A stretch of 64,000 nt of DNA from Pseudomonas sp. J452. Its GTDB lineage: Bacteria > Pseudomonadota > Gammaproteobacteria > Pseudomonadales > Pseudomonadaceae. A program made the translations under genes and the position numbers. Each line of letters starts with the position of its first letter. The first letter of the stretch is position 1. Of this stretch, positions 24,129 to 33,800 are shown one piece after another. The notes beneath the pieces are model-generated. The model did no database searches. It had not been told where the DNA came from and saw only the letters and a list, made by a program, of their open reading frames with translations. The stretch is taken from contig NZ_CP088294.1 in the NCBI RefSeq assembly GCF_024666525.1, positions 4,798,928 through 4,862,927 of the forward strand, written 5' to 3'.

Positions 24129-24602
24129 TCAGACGAACTGCGTGCGCATCCAGGCCAGGTACTCGGCCACGCCGGCCTCGCCTTCGCGCGGCGCCCAGGC
24201 CGCCTGCTCGTCTTCAACCAGCGGGCGGTAGGGGCCGGCCTTGCATTCGAACAACACGCTATCTGCCGCCAGCACCACCAGGGCATGAAATTGCCCCGGC
24301 GGCAGATCAACCCCCAGGCAGTCGCCGCCCGCTTCAAGCAATCGGGTTTCCTGCAACTCGCCGCTCTCGCCAAATAGCAGCAGGCCGAGTCGCCCCTGCA
24401 GCACCAGCAGGGTCTCGGCCTTGTCGGCCGCCAGATGGCGATGGGGCGGGATATAGGTATCCGGCTGCAGCCCAACCGCCAGGCGGTGGCAAGGCTCGGC
24501 CATCTCATGCAGGTTGTGGTGGCTGCGCTGGCGCGGGCTCTGCGCCGCCCTGGCGGTCAGCGCGGCGAACAGGTCACGGTCGAGAAAAGTCGTCTTACTC
24601 AT
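24129..24602 (-). CDS. WbuC-like cupin-fold metalloprotein
   Basis: The 157-residue protein has a cupin barrel with metal ligands in YIPPHRHLAADKAETLLVLQ (His, His, Glu) and a later PGQFHALVVLAAD (His). The N-terminal helix with RQRSHHNLHE and the C-terminal half with FECKAGPYRPL fit WbuC-type proteins linked to polysaccharide loci, although no such locus is nearby. The start at 24602 has AGGATC eight bases upstream, a site that lies partly within the end of the adjacent miniature element. Confidence 0.8.
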   Translation of the reverse strand: MSKTTFLDRDLFAALTARAAQSPRQRSHHNLHEMAEPCHRLAVGLQPDTYIPPHRHLAADKAETLLVLQGRLGLLLFGESGELQETRLLEAGGDCLGVDLPPGQFHALVVLAADSVLFECKAGPYRPLVEDEQAAWAPREGEAGVAEYLAWMRTQFV

Positions 24603-24607
24603 AACTT

Positions 24608-24747
24608 GATCCTGCTTAGGATCTCGCGAGCTAGAGCCAGGCAAGGCAGAAGTGCGCGAGGACGCGGAGTTTACTGAGTGTAAATGAGCAGTCCGAGCGC
24701 GCTTCTAACGCAGCATGGCCGACGCGCAGCAGATCCTATGCGGGATC
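24608..24747. repeat. Miniature inverted-repeat element, copy A
   Basis: A 140-base element has 17-base terminal inverted repeats (24608-24624, 24731-24747; 15 of 17 matching, starting GATCCTGC). Its interior shares the core AGTTTACT...TGTAAATGAGCA and the downstream TAACGCAGCATGGCCGACGC with copies at 54394-54539 and 58851-59027. It fills the whole gap between hpt and the cupin gene, and its right arm carries two bases of the hpt stop codon. Confidence 0.75.
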
Positions 24748-25303
24748 AGAGGCCTTTGACCGCGTAGATACCGGCGGCATTGCGCCAGTAACCCTTGTAG
24801 TCCATGCCGTAGCCGAAGATGAAGCGGTCTTCGCAGGGCAGTCCGACGTAATCGGCCTTGAGGTCCGGGCGCGCCTTGCGGTCGTGGATCTTGTCGATCA
24901 GCACCGCGGTGTGCACCTGGCTCGCGCCGGCATGCTTGCAGAAGTCGATGATCGCCGAGAGGGTGTGCCCCTCGTCGAGGATGTCGTCGATGATCAGCAC
25001 TTCGCGGTCAATAAAGGAGATTTCCGGCTTGGCCTTCCAGAACAGCTCGCCGCCAGTGGTTTCGCTGCGGTAGCGGGTGGCGTGCAGGTACGACAGCTCC
25101 AGCGGGAAGCCCAGCTTGGGCAGCAGCTTGCCGGCGAAGATCAGGCCGCCATTCATCACGCAGAACACCACCGGATTACTCTCGGCCAGCTCACCATTGA
25201 TCACCGCAGCGACTTTATCGATGGCCGCTTCCACTTGCGCATCGGTGTACAGGCAATCGGCTTCGGCCATGATTTGGCGGATGTGGGCGAGGTCGGCAGA
25301 CAT
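24746..25303 (-). CDS. hpt: Hypoxanthine-guanine phosphoribosyltransferase
   Basis: This purine salvage enzyme converts hypoxanthine or guanine plus PRPP to IMP or GMP. The 185-residue protein has the type I phosphoribosyltransferase PRPP loop VLIIDDILDEGHTLSA, the hood region YLHATRYRS and the C-terminal PCEDRFIFGYGMDYKGYWRN. The start at 25303 is supported by TCCGGAGAAGACC upstream. It is divergent from upp, which forms a salvage locus with uraA as in PAO1. Confidence 0.95.
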   Translation of the reverse strand: MSADLAHIRQIMAEADCLYTDAQVEAAIDKVAAVINGELAESNPVVFCVMNGGLIFAGKLLPKLGFPLELSYLHATRYRSETTGGELFWKAKPEISFIDREVLIIDDILDEGHTLSAIIDFCKHAGASQVHTAVLIDKIHDRKARPDLKADYVGLPCEDRFIFGYGMDYKGYWRNAAGIYAVKGL

Positions 25304-25337
25304 GGTCTTCTCCGGAAGCGAGGAAATAGGCTGGTTA

Positions 25338-25377
25338 AACAATTGCCGGGAGCAATTGTTAACGTCGCGTAGCGACG
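25338..25377 (-). promoter_or_regulatory. Paired inverted repeats in the hpt upstream region
   Basis: A perfect 9-base inverted repeat (AACAATTGC, 25338-25346, and its complement 25352-25360, loop 5) is followed by a second stem CGTCGC-GTA-GCGACG (25363-25377). Both lie 35-75 bases upstream of the hpt start, so they could be an operator for a purine-type regulator or structured leader RNA. Confidence 0.35.
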
Positions 25378-25576
25378 GCCCGAAGGGGGCCCGCCAGGGA
25401 TGGTAGGTCATAAAAAATGGTCGGCAAAGGTACTCAGACTGAAGCAGCAGGGCAAGTCTGGGCGGATATTTTCTGACCACTTACTCAAGTCACTCAGTAA
25501 ACTGCGCATCGTCCAGCTGGCATGACCAGTGCTTTACTCTAGACAGTATTTCAGCCGCCCTTCCCGGAGACCCTGC

Positions 25577-26215
25577 ATGCCCATCCGCGAGATCCGCCAC
25601 CCACTGATCCGCCACAAGCTCGGCCTGATGCGCCGCGCCGATATCAGCACGAAGAACTTTCGCGAACTGGCCCAGGAAGTGGGCGCCCTGCTCACCTACG
25701 AGGCGACCAACGACCTGCCCCTGGAAGACTGCGAGATCCAGGGTTGGGCCGGCACCGTGCAGGTGGAGAAGATTGCCGGCAAGAAGATCACCGTGGTGCC
25801 GATCCTGCGCGCCGGTATCGGCATGCTCGAAGGGGTGCTCAGCCTGATCCCCGGGGCCAAGGTCAGCGCCGTCGGCGTGGCGCGCAACGAGGAAACCCTG
25901 CAAGCGCACACCTACCTGGAAAAACTCGCCCCGGAGATAGACGAGCGCCTGGCGCTGATCATCGACCCGATGCTGGCCACCGGCGGCTCCCTGGTCGCCA
26001 CCATCGACCTGCTGAAAAAAGCCGGCTGCAAGGAAATCCGCGCCATGGTCCTGGTCGCCGCGCCGGAAGGGATCAAGGTGGTCAACGACGCCCATCCGGA
26101 CGTGATGATCTTCACCGCCTCGATCGACCAGTGCCTCAACGAGCACGGCTACATCATTCCCGGCCTCGGCGATGCCGGCGACAAGATCTTCGGCACCAAG
26201 CAGAAGGACGCCTGA
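25577..26215 (+). CDS. upp: Uracil phosphoribosyltransferase
   Basis: This enzyme converts uracil and PRPP to UMP. The 212-residue protein has [17 protein letters not shown] at the N terminus, [20 protein letters not shown] in the middle, the PRPP-binding [12 protein letters not shown] and the C-terminal [17 protein letters not shown] uracil-binding loop. A GGAG site precedes the start at 25577. uraA follows after two bases. Confidence 0.97.
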   Translation: MPIREIRHPLIRHKLGLMRRADISTKNFRELAQEVGALLTYEATNDLPLEDCEIQGWAGTVQVEKIAGKKITVVPILRAGIGMLEGVLSLIPGAKVSAVGVARNEETLQAHTYLEKLAPEIDERLALIIDPMLATGGSLVATIDLLKKAGCKEIRAMVLVAAPEGIKVVNDAHPDVMIFTASIDQCLNEHGYIIPGLGDAGDKIFGTKQKDA

Positions 26216-26217
26216 AT

Positions 26218-27483
26218 ATGCAGGATGAATTCAACGATCCACTCTGGCGCCAGGTGATTTCCGGCGCACAGATGCTCTTCGTCGCCTTCGGCGCCCTGGT
26301 GCTGATGCCGCTGATCACCGGCATGGACCCCAACGTGGCGCTGTTCACCGCCGGCATCGGCACCCTGCTGTTCCAACTGGTTACCGGGCGCCAGGTGCCG
26401 GTGTTCCTGGCCTCCAGCTTCGCCTTCATCGCGCCGATTCTCGCCGCCAAGGGTGAGTTCGGCCTGCCTGCCGTGCTCGGTGGCGTGGTCGCCTCCGGCC
26501 TGGTCTACATCCTGCTCAGCGCTTTGGTGCGGGTCAAAGGCGCTGGTTTCATTGACCGCCTGCTACCGCCGGTGGTGATCGCCCCGGTGATCATCTCCAT
26601 CGGCCTGGCCCTGTCGCCGGTAGCGGTGAACATGGCCATGGGCAAGGCCGGTGACGGCAGCGCGCAACTGGTGCCGTACGAAACCGCCATGCTGATTTCC
26701 ATGCCGGCACTGATCACCACCCTGCTGGTGGCCGTGCTCGGCCGTGGCCTGCTGCGCCTGGTGCCGATCATCGCCGGCATCGTCGTCGGCTGTGTACTGG
26801 CCGCCTTCTTCGGCGTGATCGACAGCAGCGGTATCGCCGCCGCGCCCTGGCTGGCACTTCCGGCCTTCGTCACGCCCGAGCTGCACTGGGGTGCCATCCT
26901 CTACATGGTGCCGGTGGCCCTGGCACCCGCCATCGAACACATCGGCGGGGTCGTGGCGATTGGCAGCGTGACCGGCAAGAACTTTATCAAGCAGCCCGGC
27001 CTGCACCGCACCCTGCTCGGCGACGGCCTGGCCACCTCGGCGGCCGGCGTGTTCGGCGGCCCGCCCAACACCACCTATGCCGAAGTCACCGGCGCGGTGA
27101 TGCTGACCAAGAGCTTCAACCCGAAGATCATGACCTGGGCAGCCGTGTTCGCCATCGCCCTGGCCTTCATCGGCAAGTTCGGCGCGGCGCTGCAGAGCAT
27201 TCCGGTACCGGTGATGGGCGGCATTCTCTGCCTGCTGTTCGGCTCGATCGCCGTGGTCGGCCTGAACACCCTGATCCGTCACCAGGTCGACCTGTCCGAG
27301 GCGCGCAACCTGATCATCGTCTCGGTGACCCTGGTGTTCGGCATCGGCGGCATGGTCATCGGCAACGGCGACTTCGCCCTGTCCGGCATTTCCCTGTGCG
27401 CCATCAGCGCCTTGCTGCTGAACCTGGTACTGCCGGGCGGCAGCGCCTGGCACAAGCACCCGCCGCTGGACCCGGAAATCTGA
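26218..27483 (+). CDS. uraA: Uracil permease
   Basis: This NCS2-family uracil:proton symporter of the inner membrane is 421 residues, with about 14 helices and family motifs FLASSFAFIAPILAAKGEFG, MVPVALAPAIEHIGGVVAIG (conserved Glu) and TSAAGVFGGPPNTTYAEVTG. It is translated two bases after the upp stop, which couples uptake to phosphoribosylation. A strong terminator follows. Confidence 0.96.
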   Translation: MQDEFNDPLWRQVISGAQMLFVAFGALVLMPLITGMDPNVALFTAGIGTLLFQLVTGRQVPVFLASSFAFIAPILAAKGEFGLPAVLGGVVASGLVYILLSALVRVKGAGFIDRLLPPVVIAPVIISIGLALSPVAVNMAMGKAGDGSAQLVPYETAMLISMPALITTLLVAVLGRGLLRLVPIIAGIVVGCVLAAFFGVIDSSGIAAAPWLALPAFVTPELHWGAILYMVPVALAPAIEHIGGVVAIGSVTGKNFIKQPGLHRTLLGDGLATSAAGVFGGPPNTTYAEVTGAVMLTKSFNPKIMTWAAVFAIALAFIGKFGAALQSIPVPVMGGILCLLFGSIAVVGLNTLIRHQVDLSEARNLIIVSVTLVFGIGGMVIGNGDFALSGISLCAISALLLNLVLPGGSAWHKHPPLDPEI

Positions 27484-27502
27484 GCCGCCCGCTAAAACAA
27501 TC

Positions 27503-27528
27503 AGCCCCGCATCTGCGGGGCTTTTTTT
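27503..27528 (+). terminator. Rho-independent terminator of upp-uraA
   Basis: The stem AGCCCCGC / GCGGGGCT with loop ATCT is followed by seven T, about 20 bases after the uraA stop. Confidence 0.92.
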
Positions 27529-27619
27529 CATGCGGTTCGCCGAAGGCGGGAGCAACGTGCAAAGCCGGCAACGCGGGTTGCACGCGCCCTACGTTTCACT
27601 GCGGCAACCGGGCCCTGTC

Positions 27620-28447
27620 TCAGAACGGCTCGGCGATGTACTTGAAGGGGTAATTGGCCGCCTTGTAAGAGCCGATCTTGCGCTTGGGCAGCTTGACCTT
27701 GGGCTGCGGGATTTCCTCGTAGGGAATCTGCTGCAGCAGGTGGCTGATCAGGTTCAGGCGCACGCGCTTCTTGTCCTCGGAACGGGCGACGAACCAGGGT
27801 GCCCAAGGCGTATCGGTGGTCTCGAACATCTTGTCGCGGGCCTCGGTATAGGCGTCCCAGCGATTGTAGGACTTGATGTCCATCGCGGTCAGCTTCCAAG
27901 TCTTGCGCCCGTCCTCGATGCGCGCGCGCAAGCGCCGTTCCTGCTCCTCGGGGCTGACCTCCAGCCAGTACTTGAGCAGGATGATCCCCGAGTCGACCAT
28001 GTTGCGTTCGAACATCGGTGCACCTTCGAGAAACTTTTCTAGCTGCACCTCGGTGCAGAAGCCCATCACCCGCTCGACGCCGGCGCGGTTGTACCAGCTG
28101 CGGTCGAAGATCACCACTTCACCGGCCGCCGGCATGTGCTGGACGTAACGCTGCACATACATCTGGCTCTTTTCCCGCTCGGTCGGCGCCGGCAGTGCCA
28201 CCACGCGGAAGATGCGCGGACTGACCCGCTCGGTCAGCGCCTTGATGGTGCCGCCCTTGCCCGCGCCATCGCGGCCCTCGAACACCACCGCGACCTTGGC
28301 GCCGGTGGCCACCACCCATTGCTGCAACTTCACCAGTTCGACATGCAAGTCATGCAACTGCTGCTCGTACTCCTTGCGCGACAGCTTTGCGCCTGCAGTA
28401 TCGGCAGCGGCTTCGGCTTTTCCTTGCTTGCTCTTGTGCTTGCTCAT
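27620..28447 (-). CDS. ppk2: Polyphosphate kinase 2
   Basis: This enzyme uses polyphosphate to phosphorylate nucleoside diphosphates (or makes polyphosphate in reverse). The 275-residue protein has the PPK2 Walker A FEGRDGAGKGGTIK, the YVQRYVQHMPAAGEVVIFDR strand with the Walker B-like Asp, WYNRAGVERVMGFC and LKYWLEVSPEEQ. The ATG at 28447 with GGA upstream is preferred; an ATG five codons earlier has no ribosome site. The N-terminal 20 residues are lysine-rich and low in complexity. Confidence 0.93.
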   Translation of the reverse strand: MSKHKSKQGKAEAAADTAGAKLSRKEYEQQLHDLHVELVKLQQWVVATGAKVAVVFEGRDGAGKGGTIKALTERVSPRIFRVVALPAPTEREKSQMYVQRYVQHMPAAGEVVIFDRSWYNRAGVERVMGFCTEVQLEKFLEGAPMFERNMVDSGIILLKYWLEVSPEEQERRLRARIEDGRKTWKLTAMDIKSYNRWDAYTEARDKMFETTDTPWAPWFVARSEDKKRVRLNLISHLLQQIPYEEIPQPKVKLPKRKIGSYKAANYPFKYIAEPF

Positions 28448-28611
28448 GTCTGATTCCGTCATTATTGATAACCCAGCACCAGCCTAGATCGTCTGGCACC
28501 AGCCTTCCATGTGCTGGATCAATAACATAGCAGTGTGCCCCCGCGCTGCTGGCGCCACATGGCAGCGCGCGCTATGGTCAGCCCCCCACTGCTGCCAGCG
28601 GACGACAGCCC

Positions 28612-30540
<1,929 letters not shown>

Positions 30541-30552
30541 GCTCTGCTTTGC

Positions 30553-30626
30553 CCTGTAGGAGCCAGCTTGCTGGCGATCGAGTTGCCCCTATTCGCGCTG
30601 ATCGCCAGCAAGCTGGCTCCTACAGG
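30553..30626. repeat. REP-like perfect palindrome after recQ
   Basis: Twenty-seven-base arms (30553-30579 and 30600-30626, beginning CCTGTAGGAGCCAGCTTGCT) are perfect complements around a 20-base spacer. It lies between the convergent recQ and GGDEF/EAL genes and is related in its first bases (TAGGAGC) to the element at 48611-48675. Confidence 0.9.
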
Positions 30627-30677
30627 AATTTCCGGTGCGGCTCTGCGCTCCCGCGCTCAGGCGTTGCGGGCCAGTCA

Positions 30678-33029
30678 CTAGCAGCGCGGCAGCCCCCAAT
30701 GGGTCTGCACCAGCCACTCGGCAAAGGCCGCCGGCGCCAGCGGTTTGCTCAGCAGGTAGCCCTGGGCGATATCGCAGCCGAGCTGGTCGAGGCGCTGCAG
30801 CACGGCGTCGGTTTCCACCCCTTCGGCCACCACCTTGAGGCCCATGTTGTGGCCCAGCTCGACGGTGGAACGGACGATGATGTCGTCGTCCGGGTTGCTC
30901 AACAGGTCCTGGACGAAGGATTTGTCGATCTTCAGCTCGTGCACCGGCAGGCGCTTGAGCTGGGCCATGCTCGAGTAGCCGGTGCCGTAGTCGTCGATCG
31001 ACAGGCGCACGCCCAGTTCGCACAGCTGCTGCAACTGGCCCAGCGCCTGCTCGGGGTCGGCCATCACCGCGCTTTCGGTGATTTCCACCACCAGACTGCC
31101 CGGCGGCACGCCCTGCGCAGCCAACTCGCTGGCGATAAAGCCGGCGAAACCAGGGTCGGCCAGGTCGAGGGCGGAGACGTTGACCGCGGTTTTCAGCGCC
31201 AGGCCCTGCTCCTGCCAGGCACGGCTCTGCGCCAGAGCCGTGCGCACCACCCAGCGGGTCAGCGCGCAGACGTTGCCGGTCTGCTCGGCCAGGGGAATGA
31301 ACTCGTCCGGCGGAACAAAGCCATGCACCGGATGAATCCAGCGCACCAGGCACTCCACGCCCATCAGGCAGCGCTGGCGGATATTCAGCTTGGGCTGGAA
31401 ATACAGGCTCAGCTGGCCCTGCTCCACGGCGCCTTTCAGCTCGCTCATCAGAGCCAGGCGCACCAGGCTGTGGCGGTCCAGCTCCGGGCGGTAGAGGGCG
31501 TAAGGCGAGCGCTGCGCCTTGCCCAGGTACATGGCCACCTCGGCGTGCTGCAGCAGGCTGCCGGCGCTCTCGCCGTGGTCCGGGTGCAGGGCGATGCCGA
31601 GGGTGGCATTCAGGGTCATGCTGATGCCGCGCACAGCAAACGGCTGCTGCAGGGCGCTGCGGTAGTGCTCGGCGGCGGGGATCACGCTGCCGGGGTGGCA
31701 GTGCGGGATCAGCAGGGCGAATTCGTCACCGCCCAGGCGCGCCAGTTGCTCGCCAGCGCGCAGCAGCTCCTGCAGGCGCCGGGCGAGCAGGCACAGTAAC
31801 TGGTCGCCGGCCTCGTGGCCGAGGGTGTCGTTGAGATCCTTGAAGTTGTCCAGGTCCATCAGCAGCACGGCCACGCCCTCGCCTGCCGGGCAGTCGGCCA
31901 GGGCCAGCTGCAGCTCGGCGACGAAACGGTTGCGGTTGGCCAGCTGGGTCAGCGGATCGCGGTAGGCGAGGAAGCTGATGGTCTGCTCGCGCTCGGCGAT
32001 GCCCTGCTGCATGGCGACGAACTCACGGGCCAGCAGGCCGACCTCGCCGCTGGCACGGGTAGCCACGCTGGCCTGGTAATCGCCACCGGCGATGCGCCGC
32101 ACGTTCTCCACCATCTGCGCCAGCGGCCGGCTGACGGTATTGGCGATCCACAGCGCGCCGAGGCCAGCGAACAGCAGGGCAATGGCAAAGATGGCCGCCA
32201 GTTGCCACTGCAGCGGCTGGTAGTGGGCCAGTTCGGCAGACAGCGAACGCATCAGCAGCACCTGCAACGGCCCACCGGTTTCGGTCAGGGGCGCGCGCAG
32301 AGCCACCTGTTCGCGCTGCTGCAACTGGAAGTGGAACACCCCCGCTGTATCCGGCACCTGCAGGCTCGCCAATTCGGCGCGCGACAGCCCGTCGAGGTTG
32401 CTGGCCAGCACCCGGTAGGCGCCGGGCGCGCCGTCCAGCAGGGCCACGTCGGCCCCGCTGAGTTCGGCCAGGTGCGCGGCCGCCGCGTCGTCCAGCTCGA
32501 AGGCCATCAGCAGCCAGCCCATCAAGTTGGGCCGCGGGGCGAAAATAGGTGTCAAGTTGACGTGCAGCACGCGGCCATCCAGCACCACCAGGCGCTCGGC
32601 ACTGTCGGGCTCGTCCAGGGCCAGCAGGTCGTTCCAGGGCAGACGCGCACCGGGCACCAGTTCGGCGCTGGTGCCGGCCAACACCTGGCCCTCGGGTGCC
32701 AGCACCAGGGCGAAGCTGGCCTGGCTGCGCGAGGCGAATGATTCCAGCGCGGCGGACAGCGACTGCGCCTCCTGCTGCGGGCTGGCGACCAGATCGGCGA
32801 TCTCGCCGAGCAAGGTGAAGTCCTTGGCAATCAGCTCGGCCAGCGCGCTCTGCGCCTGGCGCCGGCTCTGCAGTTCATTGGCCAGCACGCCATGCGCCGA
32901 GCCCAGCTGCGCCTGCACCTGCTGCAGGCTGTGGCTGTAGGTGGAGCGATAGACCAGCGCCAGCAGTAGCACCATCACCGCCAGCAGCAGGAGCAGGAAG
33001 AAGCCGAGGATCTTGCCGCGCAGGCTCAT
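30678..33029 (-). CDS. Membrane GGDEF-EAL cyclic-di-GMP protein with periplasmic sensor
   Basis: This 783-residue protein controls cyclic-di-GMP. A first membrane helix (residues about 8-28), a periplasmic sensor region to about 262, a second helix (about 265-290), a HAMP-like linker, a GGDEF domain (RLGGDEFALLIPH) and an EAL domain follow in order. The GGDEF signature is intact. The EAL signature reads ECL (MGVECLVRW), while the other phosphodiesterase residues are present (VNVSALDLADPGF, EITESAVM, DDYGTGYSSMAQL, IDKSFVQDL), so phosphodiesterase activity is likely. The start overlaps the upstream cupredoxin-like stop as ATGA, which suggests the two act together in the envelope. Confidence 0.93.
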   Translation of the reverse strand: MSLRGKILGFFLLLLLAVMVLLLALVYRSTYSHSLQQVQAQLGSAHGVLANELQSRRQAQSALAELIAKDFTLLGEIADLVASPQQEAQSLSAALESFASRSQASFALVLAPEGQVLAGTSAELVPGARLPWNDLLALDEPDSAERLVVLDGRVLHVNLTPIFAPRPNLMGWLLMAFELDDAAAAHLAELSGADVALLDGAPGAYRVLASNLDGLSRAELASLQVPDTAGVFHFQLQQREQVALRAPLTETGGPLQVLLMRSLSAELAHYQPLQWQLAAIFAIALLFAGLGALWIANTVSRPLAQMVENVRRIAGGDYQASVATRASGEVGLLAREFVAMQQGIAEREQTISFLAYRDPLTQLANRNRFVAELQLALADCPAGEGVAVLLMDLDNFKDLNDTLGHEAGDQLLCLLARRLQELLRAGEQLARLGGDEFALLIPHCHPGSVIPAAEHYRSALQQPFAVRGISMTLNATLGIALHPDHGESAGSLLQHAEVAMYLGKAQRSPYALYRPELDRHSLVRLALMSELKGAVEQGQLSLYFQPKLNIRQRCLMGVECLVRWIHPVHGFVPPDEFIPLAEQTGNVCALTRWVVRTALAQSRAWQEQGLALKTAVNVSALDLADPGFAGFIASELAAQGVPPGSLVVEITESAVMADPEQALGQLQQLCELGVRLSIDDYGTGYSSMAQLKRLPVHELKIDKSFVQDLLSNPDDDIIVRSTVELGHNMGLKVVAEGVETDAVLQRLDQLGCDIAQGYLLSKPLAPAAFAEWLVQTHWGLPRC

Positions 33030-33673
33030 GGCGCGTAACCACCCTTGCCCTGCGGTCGCTTGCTCGGTTCCTTGGGCCGTGGGTCCGGTTTGAGTTCACC
33101 GCTCAGGCGCCAGAGCAACGGGCCGTCAGCCGCCAGTGTGCGCACCTGCTGCTCGGCCGGGTCGGCGATGCGCGGATGCCAGACATGCACGCGCTGCCCG
33201 GCGGCCGGCTGGTAATCGATGCGCGCCTGGCCCTGGGCATCGGTCTGGGCGAACCAGGGGCTGTCCAGCACCAGGATGAAACCGAGCATCCAGTCGTGGA
33301 TATTGCAACCGAGGGTGACCAGGCCGGGCTTGTCGAATAGCACGTCCTGGGGCAGGTCCTGCTGCTTCTGCAGGCGCAACTCGAAGCGCTTGGCCGGGGA
33401 GAAGGAATAGACGTGGTGGTTGATCGGGTCGGCGTTGGGGAAGCTCACCGTGGTGCCCGCCTGCACGGCCAGGATATAGGGCACGAACTGGCGTTTTTCC
33501 TGGTTGACCTTGAGGCCGGCTGCCGGCGCCTGCCCCGCCCCCGGCTCGATCCACAACACGGCGTCGGCCAGCGGCCCGCCGTGCTTGTCCGTCACCTGGA
33601 TATCGAGGCTCGCCGCCGCCAGCCAGCCACTCCACAACAGTCCAGCCAGCAGCCCAACACCCAGCTTGCCCAT
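33026..33673 (-). CDS. Secreted cupredoxin-like protein (methylamine-utilisation-like annotation family)
   Basis: The 215-residue protein has a signal peptide (MGKLGVGLLAGLLWSGWLAA) and a cupredoxin core: FPNADPINHHVYSFSPAKRF gives a ligand His, and LGCNIHDWMLGFI gives Cys-x2-His-x2-Met, the usual type 1 copper ligand pattern. A carboxypeptidase-regulatory-like strand set (GGPLADAVLWIEP, TDAQGQARIDYQ) surrounds it. The ATG at 33673 has GGAGGTGGG upstream. The ATGA overlap with the GGDEF-EAL gene suggests this periplasmic protein senses copper or redox state and signals to its partner; that is inferred. Confidence 0.85.
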   Translation of the reverse strand: MGKLGVGLLAGLLWSGWLAAASLDIQVTDKHGGPLADAVLWIEPGAGQAPAAGLKVNQEKRQFVPYILAVQAGTTVSFPNADPINHHVYSFSPAKRFELRLQKQQDLPQDVLFDKPGLVTLGCNIHDWMLGFILVLDSPWFAQTDAQGQARIDYQPAAGQRVHVWHPRIADPAEQQVRTLAADGPLLWRLSGELKPDPRPKEPSKRPQGKGGYAP

Positions 33674-33800
33674 GCCCACCTCCAACGGTCGATGGGCTGA
33701 GTATAGGAAGGCAGCGCCAGGCTGTAGCCATTCGCCAGCAACGGGCGATGCTGTTTAACGCCGGCGGGCCGAGCGGTAGTCCAGCGCCGGTAGGTTGTGC

